This document shows positions 1 to 10,201 of a stretch of 64,000 bases of DNA, one piece after another. A program made the translations under genes and the position numbers. Below the pieces are notes generated by a model. That model searched no databases and had not been told where the DNA came from. It saw only the letters and a list, made by a program, of their open reading frames with translations. The stretch is from assembly GCA_946628065.1 (NCBI GenBank), contig CAMOWC010000002.1:62001-126000 (forward strand), written 5' to 3'. Numbering within the stretch: position 1 is the stretch's first letter; every line of letters starts with the position of its first letter. This DNA comes from an uncultured Clostridiaceae bacterium (GTDB lineage: Bacteria > Bacillota > Clostridia > TANB77 > CAG-508).

Positions 1-703
1 CTACTGCAGAAATTATTGGAATCTCTGATTCATATATTGCCCTTGCAACAATTTCTTCATTAAATGGCCATAAATCTTCAAGAGATCCACCACCTCTAGC
101 TATGATTAATACATCAGCCAATTTGTTGTCGTTCATAATTTTTATTGCATTTGCAATTTTTTGAGCAGCGCCTTCTCCTTGTACTGGAACTGGTAGCAAT
201 CTTATGTATACATTAGGATTTCTTCTTGTGCTAACATTTATTATGTCTCTTATAACAGAACCTGTTTTAGACGTAAGTACACCTATTACTTTTGGCATCA
301 TTGGAACTTTCTTTTTATGTTCTTCGTTAAATAACCCTTCTTTTTCAAGCTTTGCCTTTAATTCCTTATACGCTGTATATAAAGCCCCCATTCCTTCTTC
401 TTGCATTGCTTTAGCGTAGATCTGGTAAACTCCGTCTCTTTCGAAAACAGAAACTGTGCCAAACACTAAAACTTTCATACCATCTTTTGGGGTAAAATTT
501 AAAGTAGCAGTTTGTCCCTTAAACATAATGCACTTAATAAGAGAATTTTCATCTTTTAATGTAAAGTACATGTGTCCTGTATAGTGCAGTTTAAAGTTTG
601 AAATCTCTCCTTTTACAAGTACATTGTTTAGAAATTCGTCACTTGCTACTTTTTCTTTCATATATCTATTTAATTCTGTTACTGTAATTGGCTCTATTTT
701 CAT
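1..703 (-). CDS. xseA: Exodeoxyribonuclease VII large subunit (3' part, truncated by window edge)
   Basis: Minus-strand translation from ATG at 703 (MKIEPITVTELNRYMKEK...) includes ADVLIIARGGGSLEDLWPFNEEIVARAIYESEIPIISAV, typical of XseA. Confidence 0.93.
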   Translation of the reverse strand, partial: MKIEPITVTELNRYMKEKVASDEFLNNVLVKGEISNFKLHYTGHMYFTLKDENSLIKCIMFKGQTATLNFTPKDGMKVLVFGTVSVFERDGVYQIYAKAMQEEGMGALYTAYKELKAKLEKEGLFNEEHKKKVPMMPKVIGVLTSKTGSVIRDIINVSTRRNPNVYIRLLPVPVQGEGAAQKIANAIKIMNDNKLADVLIIARGGGSLEDLWPFNEEIVARAIYESEIPIISAV

Positions 704-719
704 AAGCAAATGCTCCCTT

Positions 720-1130
720 TTACTCATTTACGATACTTGCAAGTATTCCATTAACAAAAACGTGAGAATTATCTTCTCCATATTTTTTAGAAAGTTCTAC
801 CACTTCATTTATTATTGCTTTATATGGCAGATTTTGATACTTTATTTCCAATATTGCAAGTTTCAAGAGGGCTAAACTTACTTTTGAAATTCTTTCAATT
901 TTCCAGTCAGCCTTGAGGTTTTGTTCTATTAACTTAATAATTTCATCTTTGTGCTCAGTTATCCCTGTAATAATATCTTTGACATATTTTTTTGCACTTT
1001 CATCTTCAATTTCATAATTGTCAAAAAAATCATCTACCTGCTCTATGTCTAAGTCTTTTTGTATTTCTGCTCCATATAAAAATTTAAAGGCAGTTTCCCT
1101 CATTGCTGATCTATTCATTTTTTCCTCCAA
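720..1130 (-). CDS. nusB: Transcription antitermination factor NusB
   Basis: 136 aa; MNRSAMRETAFKFLYG..., NEVVELSKKYGEDNSHVFVNGIL NusB signature. Confidence 0.93.
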   Translation of the reverse strand: MEEKMNRSAMRETAFKFLYGAEIQKDLDIEQVDDFFDNYEIEDESAKKYVKDIITGITEHKDEIIKLIEQNLKADWKIERISKVSLALLKLAILEIKYQNLPYKAIINEVVELSKKYGEDNSHVFVNGILASIVNE

Positions 1131-1200
1131 TTGATACTTGTTTCACAAAAAGTAGAGGTCAGAAATCCAGTTTATCTTTGATTTCTGACATCTTACTTTT

Positions 1201-1404
1201 TTATAATTTATCAATAAAATTTTTCATTTTTTCTTTTACTTCGAATTTATTGTGTTGAATATAGTTTCCTATAAATGCTCCTATAAATACAAGTATTATT
1301 CCAATAATTAGTCTGTATAAATTTGTAAAAAGCAACAATATTCCTACTAAAATGCCAATAATAGCCCCTCTGTATTCTATTATAAACTTCTTAAATCCTT
1401 CCAT
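1201..1404 (-). CDS. Small integral membrane protein, DUF2273-like
   Basis: 67 aa, two hydrophobic helices, beside AmaP and Asp23 genes. Confidence 0.7.
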   Translation of the reverse strand: MEGFKKFIIEYRGAIIGILVGILLLFTNLYRLIIGIILVFIGAFIGNYIQHNKFEVKEKMKNFIDKL

Positions 1405-1409
1405 GTTAG

Positions 1410-1970
1410 CTATTCCTCCTTTTTAGCAGGTTCTGTTTTAGGTGCAATATTCTTAACTCTAATATTAACTTCTTTAACTTCCAAGTCTAATGATGTTTTT
1501 ATTGTTTCTTTTATTCTTGCCTGTAAATTATTTGATAAATCTTTTATTACTGTGCCTGGTTTTACCGTAAGATTAACAAGTACTCTAACATTGTTTTCAT
1601 CATCCAAAAAGACACGACTAGTAATGCTTTCTGTATTTTCAAATCCTTTTACAACACTATTTGTTAAGTTCTCTAGAGTTTCTCTAGTTACCATTAGTTT
1701 TCCACTGTCATTTTCAAGCATTAATCCTTCTTTTCCATTTTTGTCATCTGTAGATCCATCAAAAAATACAGCTTTTATTGCTAATAAAATAAAAACAATG
1801 CATACACCTAAAATAATATTTGATATTATACTATTTGCTAGTCCTATTTTAATTATTTCATGGATTACATCTATGTCTAACCAACCAAATACTACTAAAC
1901 AAAATAATACTGATATAATTAATATAATATTTGAGAATAGCGCTAATGTTATTTTTTCGATTATTTTCAT
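1410..1970 (-). CDS. amaP: Alkaline shock response membrane anchor protein AmaP
   Basis: N-terminal TM helices plus Asp23-like C-terminal domain; gene context. Confidence 0.8.
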   Translation of the reverse strand: MKIIEKITLALFSNIILIISVLFCLVVFGWLDIDVIHEIIKIGLANSIISNIILGVCIVFILLAIKAVFFDGSTDDKNGKEGLMLENDSGKLMVTRETLENLTNSVVKGFENTESITSRVFLDDENNVRVLVNLTVKPGTVIKDLSNNLQARIKETIKTSLDLEVKEVNIRVKNIAPKTEPAKKEE

Positions 1971-1982
1971 TTTAATTCCTTC

Positions 1983-2426
1983 CTATTCTTCTTTGTTGTT
2001 TGGTTCTTCTACTGTAGTAGTTCCGTCTGGAACTGTAGTAACCCCTTGGACATGAACATTTACTTCTAATACATTTAAGCCTGTCATTGTTTCAACAGCT
2101 TTCTTTACTCTATTTTGTATTTCAAAAGCAACCTCTGGAATTCTTGTTCCATATTCTACAATAATATTTACATCGATTTTTGCTTCTTTTTCTCCAACTT
2201 CTACTTTTATTCCTTTAGCAAGATTTTTCTTTCCACTTAAAACTTCTGATATTCCACCAGCAAATCCGCCAGACATTCCAGCTACTCCTGGCACTTCAGA
2301 TACAGCTACTCCTGCTATTACAGCGACAACATCATCTGCTATTTTTATAGTATTTGGTTCTTCGTTCTTAACCTCCTCTGCAGCTGCCTCAACCTCATTT
2401 ACTTTTAATTCTTCATTTTCTTCCAT
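1983..2426 (-). CDS. Asp23/Gls24 family envelope stress response protein
   Basis: IKIADDVVAVIAGVAVSEVPGVAGMSGG...VEVGEKEAKIDVNIIVEYG motif. Confidence 0.92.
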   Translation of the reverse strand: MEENEELKVNEVEAAAEEVKNEEPNTIKIADDVVAVIAGVAVSEVPGVAGMSGGFAGGISEVLSGKKNLAKGIKVEVGEKEAKIDVNIIVEYGTRIPEVAFEIQNRVKKAVETMTGLNVLEVNVHVQGVTTVPDGTTTVEEPNNKEE

Positions 2427-2535
2427 AATAAAACCTCCTATTTTTATTTTATATCATGTATATAATATATGTCTTTCTTAGTATACCAATATATTCATTT
2501 TTTTACAACTGTTTTTTTATGTTTTAATCTATATT

Positions 2536-3534
2536 TTATTCTTTTTCGAACATGTCTGCAACATTTATATGATTTCCTCTTAAAAAATCTCCTATAGGCA
2601 TTCTTTTGGCATTTTCTCCTTGCACTTCCTGCAAAGAAAGTATTCCCTCTTTTGCTTTTACATAAAATCCTGCTTTGTCGTTTACATATAAAATTGTTCC
2701 TGGCTCTATATTTTTAAATTTGTAATCATATTCCTTAAATTCAGTAAATATATCAAAAAATTTCTCATTTGTAAGTGCATCAGCTTTCCAGAATTTGATC
2801 TTTTTTCCATTCAAAAAACTATATGCTCCCATTATTGGGTTTAGTCCTCTTATCAAATTTTTGATTTCGGTTGCAGTTTTATTTTCCCAGTCAATATTAG
2901 CCATTTCTTTGCTGAGCATCGGAGCTAAGGAAAAGTCATCTCCTTGCTTTATTCTATTTATCGTTCCATTTTCAATTTTACTTAATGTTTCTATCAAAAG
3001 CTTCGCTCCAATTTTTGATAATCTGCCCCATAATTCTCCTGTTGTTTCATCTTCTCCAATTGTAACTTCTTGTTTTAATAGAATGTCTCCAGTATCCATT
3101 CCAGCATCCATGTACATTGTTGTTATGCCTGTTGTTTTTTCTCCATTAATTACCGCCCATTGAATAGGCGCTGCCCCTCTATATTTTGGGAGCAGTGATC
3201 CATGAACATTTATACAGCCTAGTTTTGGAATATCTAGTAATTCTTGAGGTAAAATTTTTCCATATGCTACAACGCAAATCAAATCAGGTTGTAAATCTTT
3301 TATTTGGTCAATAAAATCTTTGTTATTTCTAACCTTTTCAGGTTGCATTACTGTTAGTCCATGATTCACAGCAAATTGTTTTACAGGAGATGCAACTAGT
3401 TTCATGCCTCTGCCTTGTGGTTTATCAATATTAGTAACGACCGCTAGTATGTCATGTTTTGCTTCATATAATGCTTTCAGTGACTCCTCTGCAAAGTCTG
3501 GCGTTCCCATAAAAACAATTTTCAAATAAATCAC
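2536..3534 (-). CDS. fmt: Methionyl-tRNA formyltransferase
   Basis: IVFMGTPDFAEESLKAL..., NVHGSLLPKYRGAAPIQWAVINGEKTTG. Confidence 0.96.
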   Translation of the reverse strand: MIYLKIVFMGTPDFAEESLKALYEAKHDILAVVTNIDKPQGRGMKLVASPVKQFAVNHGLTVMQPEKVRNNKDFIDQIKDLQPDLICVVAYGKILPQELLDIPKLGCINVHGSLLPKYRGAAPIQWAVINGEKTTGITTMYMDAGMDTGDILLKQEVTIGEDETTGELWGRLSKIGAKLLIETLSKIENGTINRIKQGDDFSLAPMLSKEMANIDWENKTATEIKNLIRGLNPIMGAYSFLNGKKIKFWKADALTNEKFFDIFTEFKEYDYKFKNIEPGTILYVNDKAGFYVKAKEGILSLQEVQGENAKRMPIGDFLRGNHINVADMFEKE

Positions 3535-3540
3535 TCCTTT

Positions 3541-4026
3541 TTAATTTGTTTGGTCTTCTGGGTTAATAATTTCCAATGTTCCTGGTAAGATTTTATCAAT
3601 AAATAGTTCTCCATTAAGGTGGTCTACTTCATGGCAGATAGCTTGAGCTAATAGTTCTTTTGCTTTTATCTTTATTTCTTTACCTTCTTCATTTAAGGCT
3701 ATAACTGTAACTTCATTAGGTCTTACAATTTTACCAAATTTATTTGGAAAACTTAAGCATCCTTCTTCTACAGTCTGTTCACCTTTTTGCTTGATTATGT
3801 TAGGATTTATTAAAACAATTTTTTCTCCAGGTTCTCCTGTATCAATTACTATAATTCTTTTTAAAATTCCAACTTGTACAGCAGATAAACCAACTCCATT
3901 ATATTTATGCATTGTCTCAAACATATCATTTATTAATTCACGTACTTTTTGATCTATTTGTTCAACTTCTCTAGATTTTTTTCTTAAAATCTCGTCTCCT
4001 TCTTCTCTTATTGTCCTTATTGCCAT
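3541..4026 (-). CDS. def: Peptide deformylase
   Basis: GVGLSAVQVG, EGCLSFP, HEVDHLNG motifs. Confidence 0.96.
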   Translation of the reverse strand: MAIRTIREEGDEILRKKSREVEQIDQKVRELINDMFETMHKYNGVGLSAVQVGILKRIIVIDTGEPGEKIVLINPNIIKQKGEQTVEEGCLSFPNKFGKIVRPNEVTVIALNEEGKEIKIKAKELLAQAICHEVDHLNGELFIDKILPGTLEIINPEDQTN

Positions 4027-4043
4027 TTGTTTCCTCCTTATTT

Positions 4044-6266
4044 TTACATCATGTTATTTGGGTTTATATCAACAAATATGCTTATATCCTTTTTACTGCT
4101 TTTATAATACTCTTCTAAACTAGCATTAATTTTGTTGATAACATTATTGGTAAAATTACATTTTATAATTATTCTCCAGCGAAATCTATTTTTTATTCTG
4201 TTAATTGGAGATGGTATTGCCTTTGATATAAAAAAACTATTATCTTTATATTTGTTCAAAATTTTAGCTAATTTTTCAGCTGCTTTTTTTACCATTATCT
4301 CATTTTTACCATTTATGCCAAGTACTATTATATCGCAAAATGGCGGATATTTCAACCTTTCTCGCAAACTAATTTCTGCATTATAAAATAACTCATAGTC
4401 TTGTTTTTTTGCATATTCTATGCTAAAGTGGTCTGGATTATATGTTTGAATTACGACTTCCCCTGGTGTGCTCCCTCTTCCTGCTCTTCCTGCTACTTGG
4501 GTAAGTATCTGAAATGTCCTTTCGCTTGCGCGGAAATCATCAATATTTAGGCTACTATCTGCTGCAATTACTCCAACTAGTGTTACATTTGGAAAATGAT
4601 GCCCTTTGACAACCATTTGTGTTCCAATAAGGATATCAATATTCTCATCTTTAAACTTATTCAAAATTACCTCATGAGAGTTCTTCCTTGTTACTGTATC
4701 TATATCCATTCTTATTGTACTAATACCAGGAAAAACATTATGTATTTCACTTTCTAGTTTTTGAGTTCCAGTTCCAAAATACTTTATGTTTTTGCTTCCA
4801 CATGTTGGACAGTTTATAAGGTTATGTGTCTCAAATCCACATAAATGACATTTTAATTTATTTTCATCTTTATGATATGTAAGAGTTACATTGCAATTTT
4901 TGCATTTTGCAGTAAAACCACAATTTCTGCACATAACAAATGTTGAATATCCTCTTCTATTTAAGAAAAGTATGGTTTGTTTCTTGTTTTTAAGGTTTTC
5001 TTCAATTTTGTTGTGTAGTAATGTGCTAATCATTGATTTATTGCCTTGCGCAAGTTCATCCCTTAAGTCTACAATATTCACTTTAGGTAATTTAGATTTA
5101 TTCGCTCTGTTTTTTAGTGTGAGCAATTTAATTTTTCCTGCTTTAGCTTTGTAAAATGTATTGATATCTGGTGTTGCACTTCCTAAAACTAGCGGAATAT
5201 TATTATTTTTAGCTAAATAATATGCAATTTCTTTTGCATTATATCTTGGAGTCATTTCGGATTTGTATGATGAATCGTGTTCTTCATCTATTAGAATAAT
5301 ACCCAAATCTTCAACTGGTGCAAAAATCGCGGACCTTGCTCCAATAATTATTTTTGTTTCATTTTCTTTAATCTTTTGCCATTGGTCAAATCTCTCACCA
5401 ATAGATAATTTGCTATGTAATACAGAAATGCAATCACCAAATCTTGCTAAAAATCTATCAACCATTTGTGGAGTTAAAGAAATTTCCGGCACCAGCATCA
5501 TCGCTCTTTTTCCTTCTTTTAAAACTTCATCTATTAATTGTAAATAAATTTCCGTTTTTCCGAGATCCTGTTACTCCATATAATAAAAATTCCTCAAATC
5601 GTTTTTCTCTTATGGATTTTTTTATACTTTCAAACGCAATGCTTTGCTCTTCTGTAAGTTTTAAAGGCATATCTCTTTTAACATCTTTGTTTTGAAAAGG
5701 ATTCCTTTCTATTTTTTCTTCAATTATCTCAATATAACCTTTTTTTTCGAGTGTTTTAGTTATTGCTCTACTGGTATCGCTCAAAAGCTCTAAATCTATA
5801 ATATGAATGCCATCATTTTCATGTAAAATTTCAAGACTCCTTATTTGTTTTGGACTCTTAATAGCATTTTCGTTTATTTCATCTTCAATTTCTTCCCAAT
5901 CTCTTTTTAAATAAACAAATTGTCCAATTTTTTCTTTTACCTTATTGCCGAATAACTCCGTGGTGGTAGCATTAATTTCATGCAGTCAGATATGTTGCAA
6001 AAGTATTTACGTGCCATCAAAATTGCTAATTCTACTTTATTTTCTGGAATAACTCCATGTTCTATTTTTGCAATTTCTTTTACCTCGTATTCTGAAGTTT
6101 CTTTAGTGCGTATTACATAGCCGGGTTTTAGTTCTTTTCTGTTTCCAAAAGGCACAAGAACTCTAGTCCCAACTTTTATGTCCTTTTCAAAGTTTTTTGG
6201 GATTAAGTAGTCAAACGTTTTATTAAGTGTTTTTACATTACTATCTATTATAACTTCTGCAATCAT
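4044..6266 (-). CDS. priA: Primosomal protein N' (PriA), intact only if three CGGN +1 sites are decoded (5957-5960, 5947-5950, 5559-5562)
   Basis: Three consecutive ORF fragments (5937-6266, 5527-5784, 4044-5501) join into about 739 codons with no internal stop when CCA-CGGA-GTT, ATT-CGGC-AAT and TCT-CGGA-AAA are read +1; restores LPPG and Walker A GVTGSGKTEIYLQLI. Confidence 0.93.
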
Positions 6267-6385
6267 GATTGCTCCTTAAATTCTATATAATAAAGCCGGA
6301 TGCCAGAGTTTAATAACCAGTTAATATATTATTTATTCCTGGCTTTTTGTTTTCTGACTTCCAGCTTATATCTCAAATGCAAAAA

Positions 6386-6958
6386 TCATTTCTTTTGTTG
6401 CATTTTATATTCATTTTCAATAATAGTCATTATAATTTGTACGGTCTTTTCTAAATCATCATTTTTTAAAACATAATCATACAAAGAAATCTTTGATTCT
6501 TCATAATCGAATCTATTGAGCCTCAGCTCAATCTCTTTAATGTCAGGCTTGTCTTCTCTTTTCTCTAGTCTCTTTCTTAGTTCTGCTTTTGGTACTCTTA
6601 AAAATATAGTAACTATTTTCACGTCGTTTTTTAAAAGATTAATAAGTCCTTCAGTTCCATTTACATCGATATCTTTTACGATAATTTTTCCACTTTGTAT
6701 TTTTTCATTTAAGAGCTTTTTTGACGTACCATAGTAATGGTTATGGTGAACTGAATACTCGTATAACTCTCCTGCTTCTATCATTTCTTCAAACTCTTCA
6801 GCTGTAACAAAATTGTAAGTCTCTCCAGCTACATCTGTTGCGCGTGGAGGCCTGTCTGTATATGAAGGTAGTGTTGTTACCTTATCCATTCTCTTTAGTA
6901 GTTCCCTTTTTATTGTGTCTTTTCCTGCGCCAGCTACTCCTGATAATATTACTAACAT
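6386..6958 (-). CDS. gmk: Guanylate kinase
   Basis: LSGVAGAGKDTIKRELL, TTLPSYTDRPPRATD. Confidence 0.93.
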   Translation of the reverse strand: MLVILSGVAGAGKDTIKRELLKRMDKVTTLPSYTDRPPRATDVAGETYNFVTAEEFEEMIEAGELYEYSVHHNHYYGTSKKLLNEKIQSGKIIVKDIDVNGTEGLINLLKNDVKIVTIFLRVPKAELRKRLEKREDKPDIKEIELRLNRFDYEESKISLYDYVLKNDDLEKTVQIIMTIIENEYKMQQKK

Positions 6959-7140
6959 ATTTCTACCTTTCCTTCCGCTATTTCGTTTGTAGCTAATGTT
7001 ACTGGTGAACTCTCTTCTACTTTTGTTAATGGTTCATCTCCATTTGCAATTTGTCTTGCTCTTTTTGATGTAGCAATTACTAGTTCATAGCGATTTTTAC
7101 TATGTTCTAGAAGCTCTTTTACGGTTGGCTTAACCATCAT
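6952..7140 (-). CDS. rpoZ: DNA-directed RNA polymerase subunit omega
   Basis: KNRYELVIATSKRARQIANG; next to gmk. Confidence 0.92.
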   Translation of the reverse strand: MMVKPTVKELLEHSKNRYELVIATSKRARQIANGDEPLTKVEESSPVTLATNEIAEGKVEIC

Positions 7141-7176
7141 AATAAATCCCCTCCATTTAAATAATATAGTTTAAGA

Positions 7177-7443
7177 TTATTCTTCTACATAAATGTCCTT
7201 TTCATCTTTTTCAAATCGTCCAGCGACTGTTTCAGGTTGTACAGCAGATAAAATAACATGTCCTGAGTCCATAATTAAAACTGCCCTCGTTCTTCTTCCA
7301 TATGTTGCATCTACCGCCATTTTGTTGTCTTTAGCTTCTTGCACCATTCTTTTAATAGGTGCAGATTCTGGACTTACTATAGCTATTATTCTACTAGCCG
7401 AAACAATATTTCCAAAACCAATATTAACTAATTGCATAATCAT
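7177..7443 (-). CDS. remA: Extracellular matrix regulatory protein RemA (DUF370)
   Basis: [29 protein letters not shown]...[22 protein letters not shown]. Confidence 0.92.
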   Translation of the reverse strand: MIMQLVNIGFGNIVSASRIIAIVSPESAPIKRMVQEAKDNKMAVDATYGRRTRAVLIMDSGHVILSAVQPETVAGRFEKDEKDIYVEE

Positions 7444-7448
7444 CCTCC

Positions 7449-8324
7449 TTATTCAATATTTTGAATTTGCTCTCTGATGTCTTCTATAACTGTTTTTGTT
7501 TCTATGACCAAATTAGTAATTTCTAATTTATTAGCTTTAGAACCAATAGTATTTGTTTCTCTATTCATTTCTTGAACTATGAAATCAAGTGTCTTTCCAC
7601 ATGGTCCATCTTTTTTTAATGTGTTCTTAAATTGAGAAATATGACTTCCAAGTCTTGTAAGTTCTTCTTGTACAGAGCATTTATCTGAATATATTACAAC
7701 TTCTTGAGCAAGTCTCGTTTGGTCCACAACGTCTGTTTTAAGTAATTCCTTGATTCTGGCTTCTAATTTTGCAATATATTCTTCTACAAGCCCAGATGAT
7801 AATTCAGAGATGTTTTTTATTTTTTCTTCGATTTGATTTACTCTTGATTCAAGATCCTTTGCTATAGATATTCCTTCTTGTTTTCTCATTTCAGTAAAAT
7901 TATCTAATGCCTCATTTAATGCATTTTCAAGTTCGCCCCAAAGTAATTCCTCATCTTCATTATTTTCTACTGTTAAAACTTCTGGAAGTCTTGTAATATC
8001 CATTACATTTATTGCATTTCGTAGTTCTGTTTCTGCTGCTAAATTTTGTATTTCAGCTAAATATTGTTTTGCAAGCTCCTTGTTAATATTTATGTTTATT
8101 CCTTTATCGCTTAAGTTTACGAAAGATACAGATACATCTATTTTTCCTCTATTAATACGGTTTAATACTGCTTTTTTTATTTTTTCTTCTAAAAAGCTAA
8201 GGTTCCTTGGCAATCTAATCGATACTTCTGAGTACTTATGGTTTACAGCCTTAATTTCTACAATATAATTTCTGCCGTCATTTTCGTATTTTCCACGTCC
8301 ATACCCAGTCATGCTTTTTATCAT
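7449..8324 (-). CDS. yicC: YicC family endoribonuclease
   Basis: [11 protein letters not shown]...[40 protein letters not shown]. Confidence 0.95.
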   Translation of the reverse strand: MIKSMTGYGRGKYENDGRNYIVEIKAVNHKYSEVSIRLPRNLSFLEEKIKKAVLNRINRGKIDVSVSFVNLSDKGINININKELAKQYLAEIQNLAAETELRNAINVMDITRLPEVLTVENNEDEELLWGELENALNEALDNFTEMRKQEGISIAKDLESRVNQIEEKIKNISELSSGLVEEYIAKLEARIKELLKTDVVDQTRLAQEVVIYSDKCSVQEELTRLGSHISQFKNTLKKDGPCGKTLDFIVQEMNRETNTIGSKANKLEITNLVIETKTVIEDIREQIQNIE

Positions 8325-8326
8325 TT

Positions 8327-9337
8327 TTATTCCTCATTTCTTTTCTTTGTTTTTTTAGTTGTTGTTTTAGCCTGTGTTTTTGTTTGTTTTGCAGGTTTAC
8401 TAGAGGCTTTAGAAGCAGTAGTTGTTTCCTTAACTGTCGATTTCTTTGCTGTTGTTTTGCTAGCTCTTTTAGTAGTTGTTTTAGCTGTAGTAGATTTTTT
8501 AGCTTTTACCTCTGTTTCTTTTACGCTAGTTTCTTCTTCTTCCTTTTTTATGCTTTTTGTTGTTCTTTTTGTTTTTGGTTTTTCTTCTTTATTTTCTGTT
8601 TTTTTATTCTTAGTTTTGTCTGATTCTGTTTTAGCATTTTTCCTTCGACTTGTTTTTTCTTTCTTTTCTGCCATGTCCTCTTTTTTCTCTTCAATTTTTT
8701 GCGTTTTGCTTGATGCTTTCTTTGTTTCTTCTTTCTTAACGTCTTTTGAAGTACGTGATTTATTATTTTTTACTTTTTCTTTTTCAAGTTTTTCTTCTTC
8801 TTTATCAATTTCTTTATCTTTGTCCATTTCTATTAAAACATCATCTTTATTGTTTGATTTTTCTTTCATAACAATATCTTTTATATCGCCACGTTTTTCT
8901 TTATTTGCCTTAATGCAAATTCCAATTCCTTTTAAGCTATAATATATTCCAAAAGCAAGAGGCGTTAACATAAGTAATTTAGTAACTGTATCTCCAAAAT
9001 TAAAGTATGTATATGGTATGAAGTAAATAAATATACTTACGAATAGAAATTCTACACCATGTAAGCCTATATGTCCTTTTCCCTTTGAAAATGCTTCTTC
9101 AAATAAAATAATTGAGGTTCCAAGTACTACCATTGAGAAAATTGCTGTATCTTCAATGAATGTGCTTTTTTCCAATTTAAAATATCCCATATTTATTAAT
9201 ATGAAAAATAAAATTATTAAACAAGCAACTAAAAGATTTCTTATAACATTTCTATCTCTTCTATCTTTTACATCTTTTGGAAGCTTTTTTCTCTCTTTTG
9301 CTTCTTTTTCCATTTCTTTTGCCATTTCTTCTTTCAT
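8327..9337 (-). CDS. Membrane protein with Lys/Glu/Thr-rich low-complexity C-terminal tail
   Basis: Hydrophobic N-terminal half; KTTTKRASKTTAKKS-type repeats at the C-terminus. Confidence 0.7.
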   Translation of the reverse strand: MKEEMAKEMEKEAKERKKLPKDVKDRRDRNVIRNLLVACLIILFFILINMGYFKLEKSTFIEDTAIFSMVVLGTSIILFEEAFSKGKGHIGLHGVEFLFVSIFIYFIPYTYFNFGDTVTKLLMLTPLAFGIYYSLKGIGICIKANKEKRGDIKDIVMKEKSNNKDDVLIEMDKDKEIDKEEEKLEKEKVKNNKSRTSKDVKKEETKKASSKTQKIEEKKEDMAEKKEKTSRRKNAKTESDKTKNKKTENKEEKPKTKRTTKSIKKEEEETSVKETEVKAKKSTTAKTTTKRASKTTAKKSTVKETTTASKASSKPAKQTKTQAKTTTKKTKKRNEE

Positions 9338-9352
9338 TTGAATGCACTCCTT

Positions 9353-10100
9353 TTATACTTCTTCTAATTCGTAAAGAATGTTACTTGCCATAACTATAGG
9401 TGCTGTTTCTGTCCTCAAAATTCTATTTCCTAATGAAACTGCAATTCCTCCTTGACCGTTTGATAGCTTCAACTTCTTGTCTTTCTAGTCCTCCCTCTGG
9501 TCCTATAATAATAGCAACTTTTTTTATCTCTTGTTTCATATGTTTTTTTAGTACACTTTTTAACGAATTTTCTTTTTCGTCTTCATATGCAATTAATACT
9601 ATATCACATTCTTTTAATTTTTCATATATATTTTTCAAATTCTGTGCAAAATTTATTTTTGGAATTATGTCTCTTTTGGATTGTTTTGCAGCAGTTTCAG
9701 CGATTTTCTGCCATCTTTCCAATTTTTTCTTGCTTTCTTTTTCATCCAATTTTACTATACATCTAGACATAGCAACCGGAGTAAATTCTGAAACTCCAAT
9801 TTCAGTGCACTTTTGAATAATATTCTCCATCTTATCAGCCTTAGGTAATCCCTGAAAAACATGTAAATATACGTTTGGTTCAGTAGTTCCATCATTTTTA
9901 TTTAGTATATCAAGTAGCACATATTCTTTAGTAATGTTTCTTATCTCGCAATTATATGTATCTCCACTTATTTTATTTCCCACCAAAACTTTTTCACCTA
10001 GTTCTAACCTTAATACATTTACAATATGATTTACATCTTCTCCAACAATGCTGGCTGTATTTTCCTGTATTTGTTCTGGATTAACAAAAAATTTCTGCAT
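9353..10100 (-). CDS. rsmE: 16S rRNA (uracil1498-N3)-methyltransferase, with one CGGN +1 site at 9455-9458
   Basis: ORF 9423-10100 ends abruptly; reading AAA-CGGT-CAA +1 gives IKGQGGIAVSLGNRILRTETAPIVMASNILYELEEV* (RsmE SLGxRILRTETA motif). Confidence 0.93.
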
Positions 10101-10137
10101 ATAATTTCTCCTTTTTACGCATACTAGTATATCACAA

Positions 10138-10175
10138 AACCCAGCAAAAGTAAAAACTTTTGCTGGGTTTTGCCA
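10138..10175 (-). terminator. Rho-independent terminator downstream of VWA gene
   Basis: Hairpin CCCAGCAAAAG-N-CTTTTGCTGGG with flanking T/A runs. Confidence 0.75.
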
Positions 10176-10201
10176 ATATAATCATTCTTTTTTTTTTTAT
10201 T

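Noticed and set aside
204-419. Plus-strand ORFs antisense to minus-strand genes (e.g. 204-419, 1552-2055, 8238-8942, 25212-25550 and many others)
   Set aside because: Hydrophobic/Ser-Phe-rich translations typical of the antisense of AT-rich coding genes; no RBS or family features.
4044-6266. priA as a pseudogene broken into three ORFs
   Set aside because: All three breaks are the identical CGGN structure seen in 12 other conserved genes; reading each as +1 restores a complete protein of normal length with conserved motifs.
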